Assembly (NCBI GenBank): GCA_025963955.1
Contig: JAOPZU010000378.1
Coordinates: forward strand, 1 to 6,908
Reading direction: 5' to 3'
DNA: 6,908 nt
Source: Solirubrobacterales bacterium
Lineage (GTDB): Bacteria > Actinomycetota > Thermoleophilia > Solirubrobacterales > Solirubrobacteraceae
Position numbers and translations under genes: made by a program. The notes under the pieces were generated by a model, which had not been told where the DNA came from, searched no databases, and worked only from the letters and a program-made list of their open reading frames with translations. Below are positions 5,587 to 6,908 of this stretch, one piece after another. Numbering within the stretch: the stretch's first letter is position 1; each line of letters begins with the position of its first letter.

Positions 5587-6908
5587 GTGACCCGGCGCCG
5601 CCGATCGCTCGGGCCGCGACATCTCCTGGCCCTGGCGATCTCGGCGCTGGCCGTCGGGCTCGCCGCGGTCGACGGAGGGTACGCGGCGTCGCAGTGGACG
5701 CCGTTAGCCGGCCTCTGCCTGCTGCCGGCGGGTGCGCTTCTGCTGGGCGTACTGCCGGACTTCCGCTGGGCCACACCGCAGACCGTGGCGACAGCAGCCC
5801 TCGGTGCTCTCGCGTCCTGGTCACTTCTGTCGGTCGCCTGGGCTGACGACCGCTCCGCCGCACTGGGGGGCGGGGCACGCGCGGCGTTCTACGCCCTGGC
5901 CGGGGTGCTCGTGCTGGCGCCCTGGCCGCGAGCGGCGGCGCGGGCGGCGCTCGCGGTGGTGGCAATCGCGGTAGGCGGCGTAGCGGTCGTCACCCTCGTT
6001 GTCGCCCATGGTGCTGACGCGGGCTCGCTTTTTCTGGAGGGGCGGTTGGCGCAGCCGCTCGGCTACGCGAGCGCCACATCGAACTTGTGGCTTATCGCGT
6101 TCTTCCCTTGCCTGGGCATCGCGATCGACCAGCAGCTGACTTCTGCGCCGCGGGCGTTCGGCCTCGGCGGGGCCGGGCTCCTGGCGCAGACGGCACTGCT
6201 CTCGCAGAGCCGAGGTGCGGTCATCACCTTCGGGATCGTCGTTCTCGCCTTTGTGGCGCTGCACCCGCGCCGCGGCCCGGCGCTTCTCGCCTTGGCCGGC
6301 GTCCTGGGCCTGGCCGCGGTGAACACCGGGGCGCTCCTTGACGTGCGAGAGGCTCGATCTGCTGCGGATCTCGGCGACACCGCGCAGCACGCTGCTGCCG
6401 TGATTCTCCTAGGCACCCTCCTGCTCACGATCCTCGCCGGCCTCTTGATTGAGGGCAGCAAGCGGCTCCCAGGACAGGCCGCCGCGCGGTTGCCGCGGCC
6501 GCGCGTCGGGGACCGCGCGGCGCTCATGCTCCTGGCGGTGGGCCTCGCGCTCTTTCTTGGCGTGGCCCGCAACCCGGTCACCTGGACGTCGGACCGTTGG
6601 GCGGATTTCAAGACGAGCGGTTATCAGGACGTCGAGTCCGGCTCCTCACGCTTCGGTGGGTCACTGGGGTCCAACCGCTACGACTTCTATCGGGTGGCCG
6701 TCGGGGAGTTTGCCAGCCACCCGATCCTCGGAATCGGCGCGGACAACTTCCAGATCCCTTACCTGCGAGAGCGGCGCAGTACGGAGGCACCGGTTCACCC
6801 GCACAGCCTCGAGCTCGGATTTCTCGCCCAAGGCGGTCTTCCGGCGGTTGGGTTGTGCCTGACGTTCGCGGGCGCGTTGGGGCTGGCGATCTGGCGGAGC
6901 CTTCGGCG
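5587..6908 (+). CDS. O-antigen ligase/polymerase-like membrane protein (Wzy_C), 3'-partial
   Basis: An uninterrupted frame runs from GTG 5587 to the right edge, about 440 residues, with the stop outside the window. The product is a polytopic membrane protein with roughly ten hydrophobic segments, for example at about 13-28, 40-58, 67-86, 98-140, 160-178, 194-228, 236-252, 272-292 and 315-332, and one starting near 414. SQSRGA (207-212, R209) is the conserved Ser-x-Ser-Arg-Gly element seen in Wzy/WaaL proteins. A long extracytoplasmic loop follows, about 335-410, with GIGADNF (382-388) and VHPHS (H404, H406), the pattern of the Wzy_C domain (PF04932). Members join undecaprenyl-linked repeat units into polymer or ligate glycans to an acceptor; which applies cannot be read from sequence. 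Beside a Wzz-kinase, a polymerase role is more likely. The GTG lies 5 bases after the kinase stop with no clear ribosome site, so translational coupling is plausible. An ATG-only search would miss this gene. Confidence 0.85.
   Translation, partial: MTRRRRSLGPRHLLALAISALAVGLAAVDGGYAASQWTPLAGLCLLPAGALLLGVLPDFRWATPQTVATAALGALASWSLLSVAWADDRSAALGGGARAAFYALAGVLVLAPWPRAAARAALAVVAIAVGGVAVVTLVVAHGADAGSLFLEGRLAQPLGYASATSNLWLIAFFPCLGIAIDQQLTSAPRAFGLGGAGLLAQTALLSQSRGAVITFGIVVLAFVALHPRRGPALLALAGVLGLAAVNTGALLDVREARSAADLGDTAQHAAAVILLGTLLLTILAGLLIEGSKRLPGQAAARLPRPRVGDRAALMLLAVGLALFLGVARNPVTWTSDRWADFKTSGYQDVESGSSRFGGSLGSNRYDFYRVAVGEFASHPILGIGADNFQIPYLRERRSTEAPVHPHSLELGFLAQGGLPAVGLCLTFAGALGLAIWRSLR

Noticed and set aside
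5821..6611. - strand frames opposite the polymerase-like gene
   Set aside because: They are Arg-rich shadows of a frame that shows clear membrane segments and Wzy_C motifs on the + strand.
1..6908. CRISPR array, tRNA, rRNA or insertion sequence
   Set aside because: I saw no spaced repeats, tRNA-like or rRNA-like sequence, transposase motifs or terminal inverted repeats.

Overview
The window is GC-rich (about 70% by eye), with dense coding, GTG starts and weak Shine-Dalgarno signals. This fits a high-GC actinobacterial-type genome, possibly of the Thermoleophilia kind. That placement is an inference from composition and gene style, because there is no rRNA or other marker gene here. The main content is one end of a cell-surface polysaccharide (capsule/exopolysaccharide) locus arranged around a divergent promoter region.

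Layout. (1) At 2-727 on the + strand is the 3' part of an unrecognised gene, open at the left edge. It encodes a Pro/Ala-rich disordered protein with a basic patch and a short helical C-terminal domain. (2) At 728-847 is a convergent intergenic gap with a hairpin right after the first gene's stop. (3) At 848-3983 on the - strand is a tight three-gene operon, read from right to left: a PHP-type CpsB/YwqE-like tyrosine phosphatase, a GT4 glycosyltransferase, and a second GT4 glycosyltransferase of the WcaL-like type. Both junctions are 4-base GTGA overlaps. (4) At 3984-4087 is the divergent promoter region. It holds an imperfect direct repeat and a possible six-codon leader ORF. (5) At 4088-5581 on the + strand is a Wzz chain-length domain fused to a BY-type tyrosine autokinase. 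(6) From 5587 to the right edge on the + strand is an O-antigen ligase/polymerase-like (Wzy_C) membrane protein. It starts at GTG and runs off the window.

How the genes would work together (inference from families): the two GT4 enzymes build the repeat unit on the cytoplasmic face. The Wzy/WaaL-like membrane protein polymerises or ligates it outside. The Wzz-kinase fusion controls polymer length and export through cycles of tyrosine phosphorylation, and the PHP phosphatase resets the kinase. Kinase and phosphatase are encoded back to back from one control region, so their balance could be set there.

The region is mostly a recognisable polysaccharide locus. I did not find a clearly new system. 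The items most worth a second look are the possible translationally coupled leader ORF ahead of the kinase gene, the direct repeat in the shared promoter region, non-canonical residues in the kinase and phosphatase, and the unrecognised protein at the left edge.
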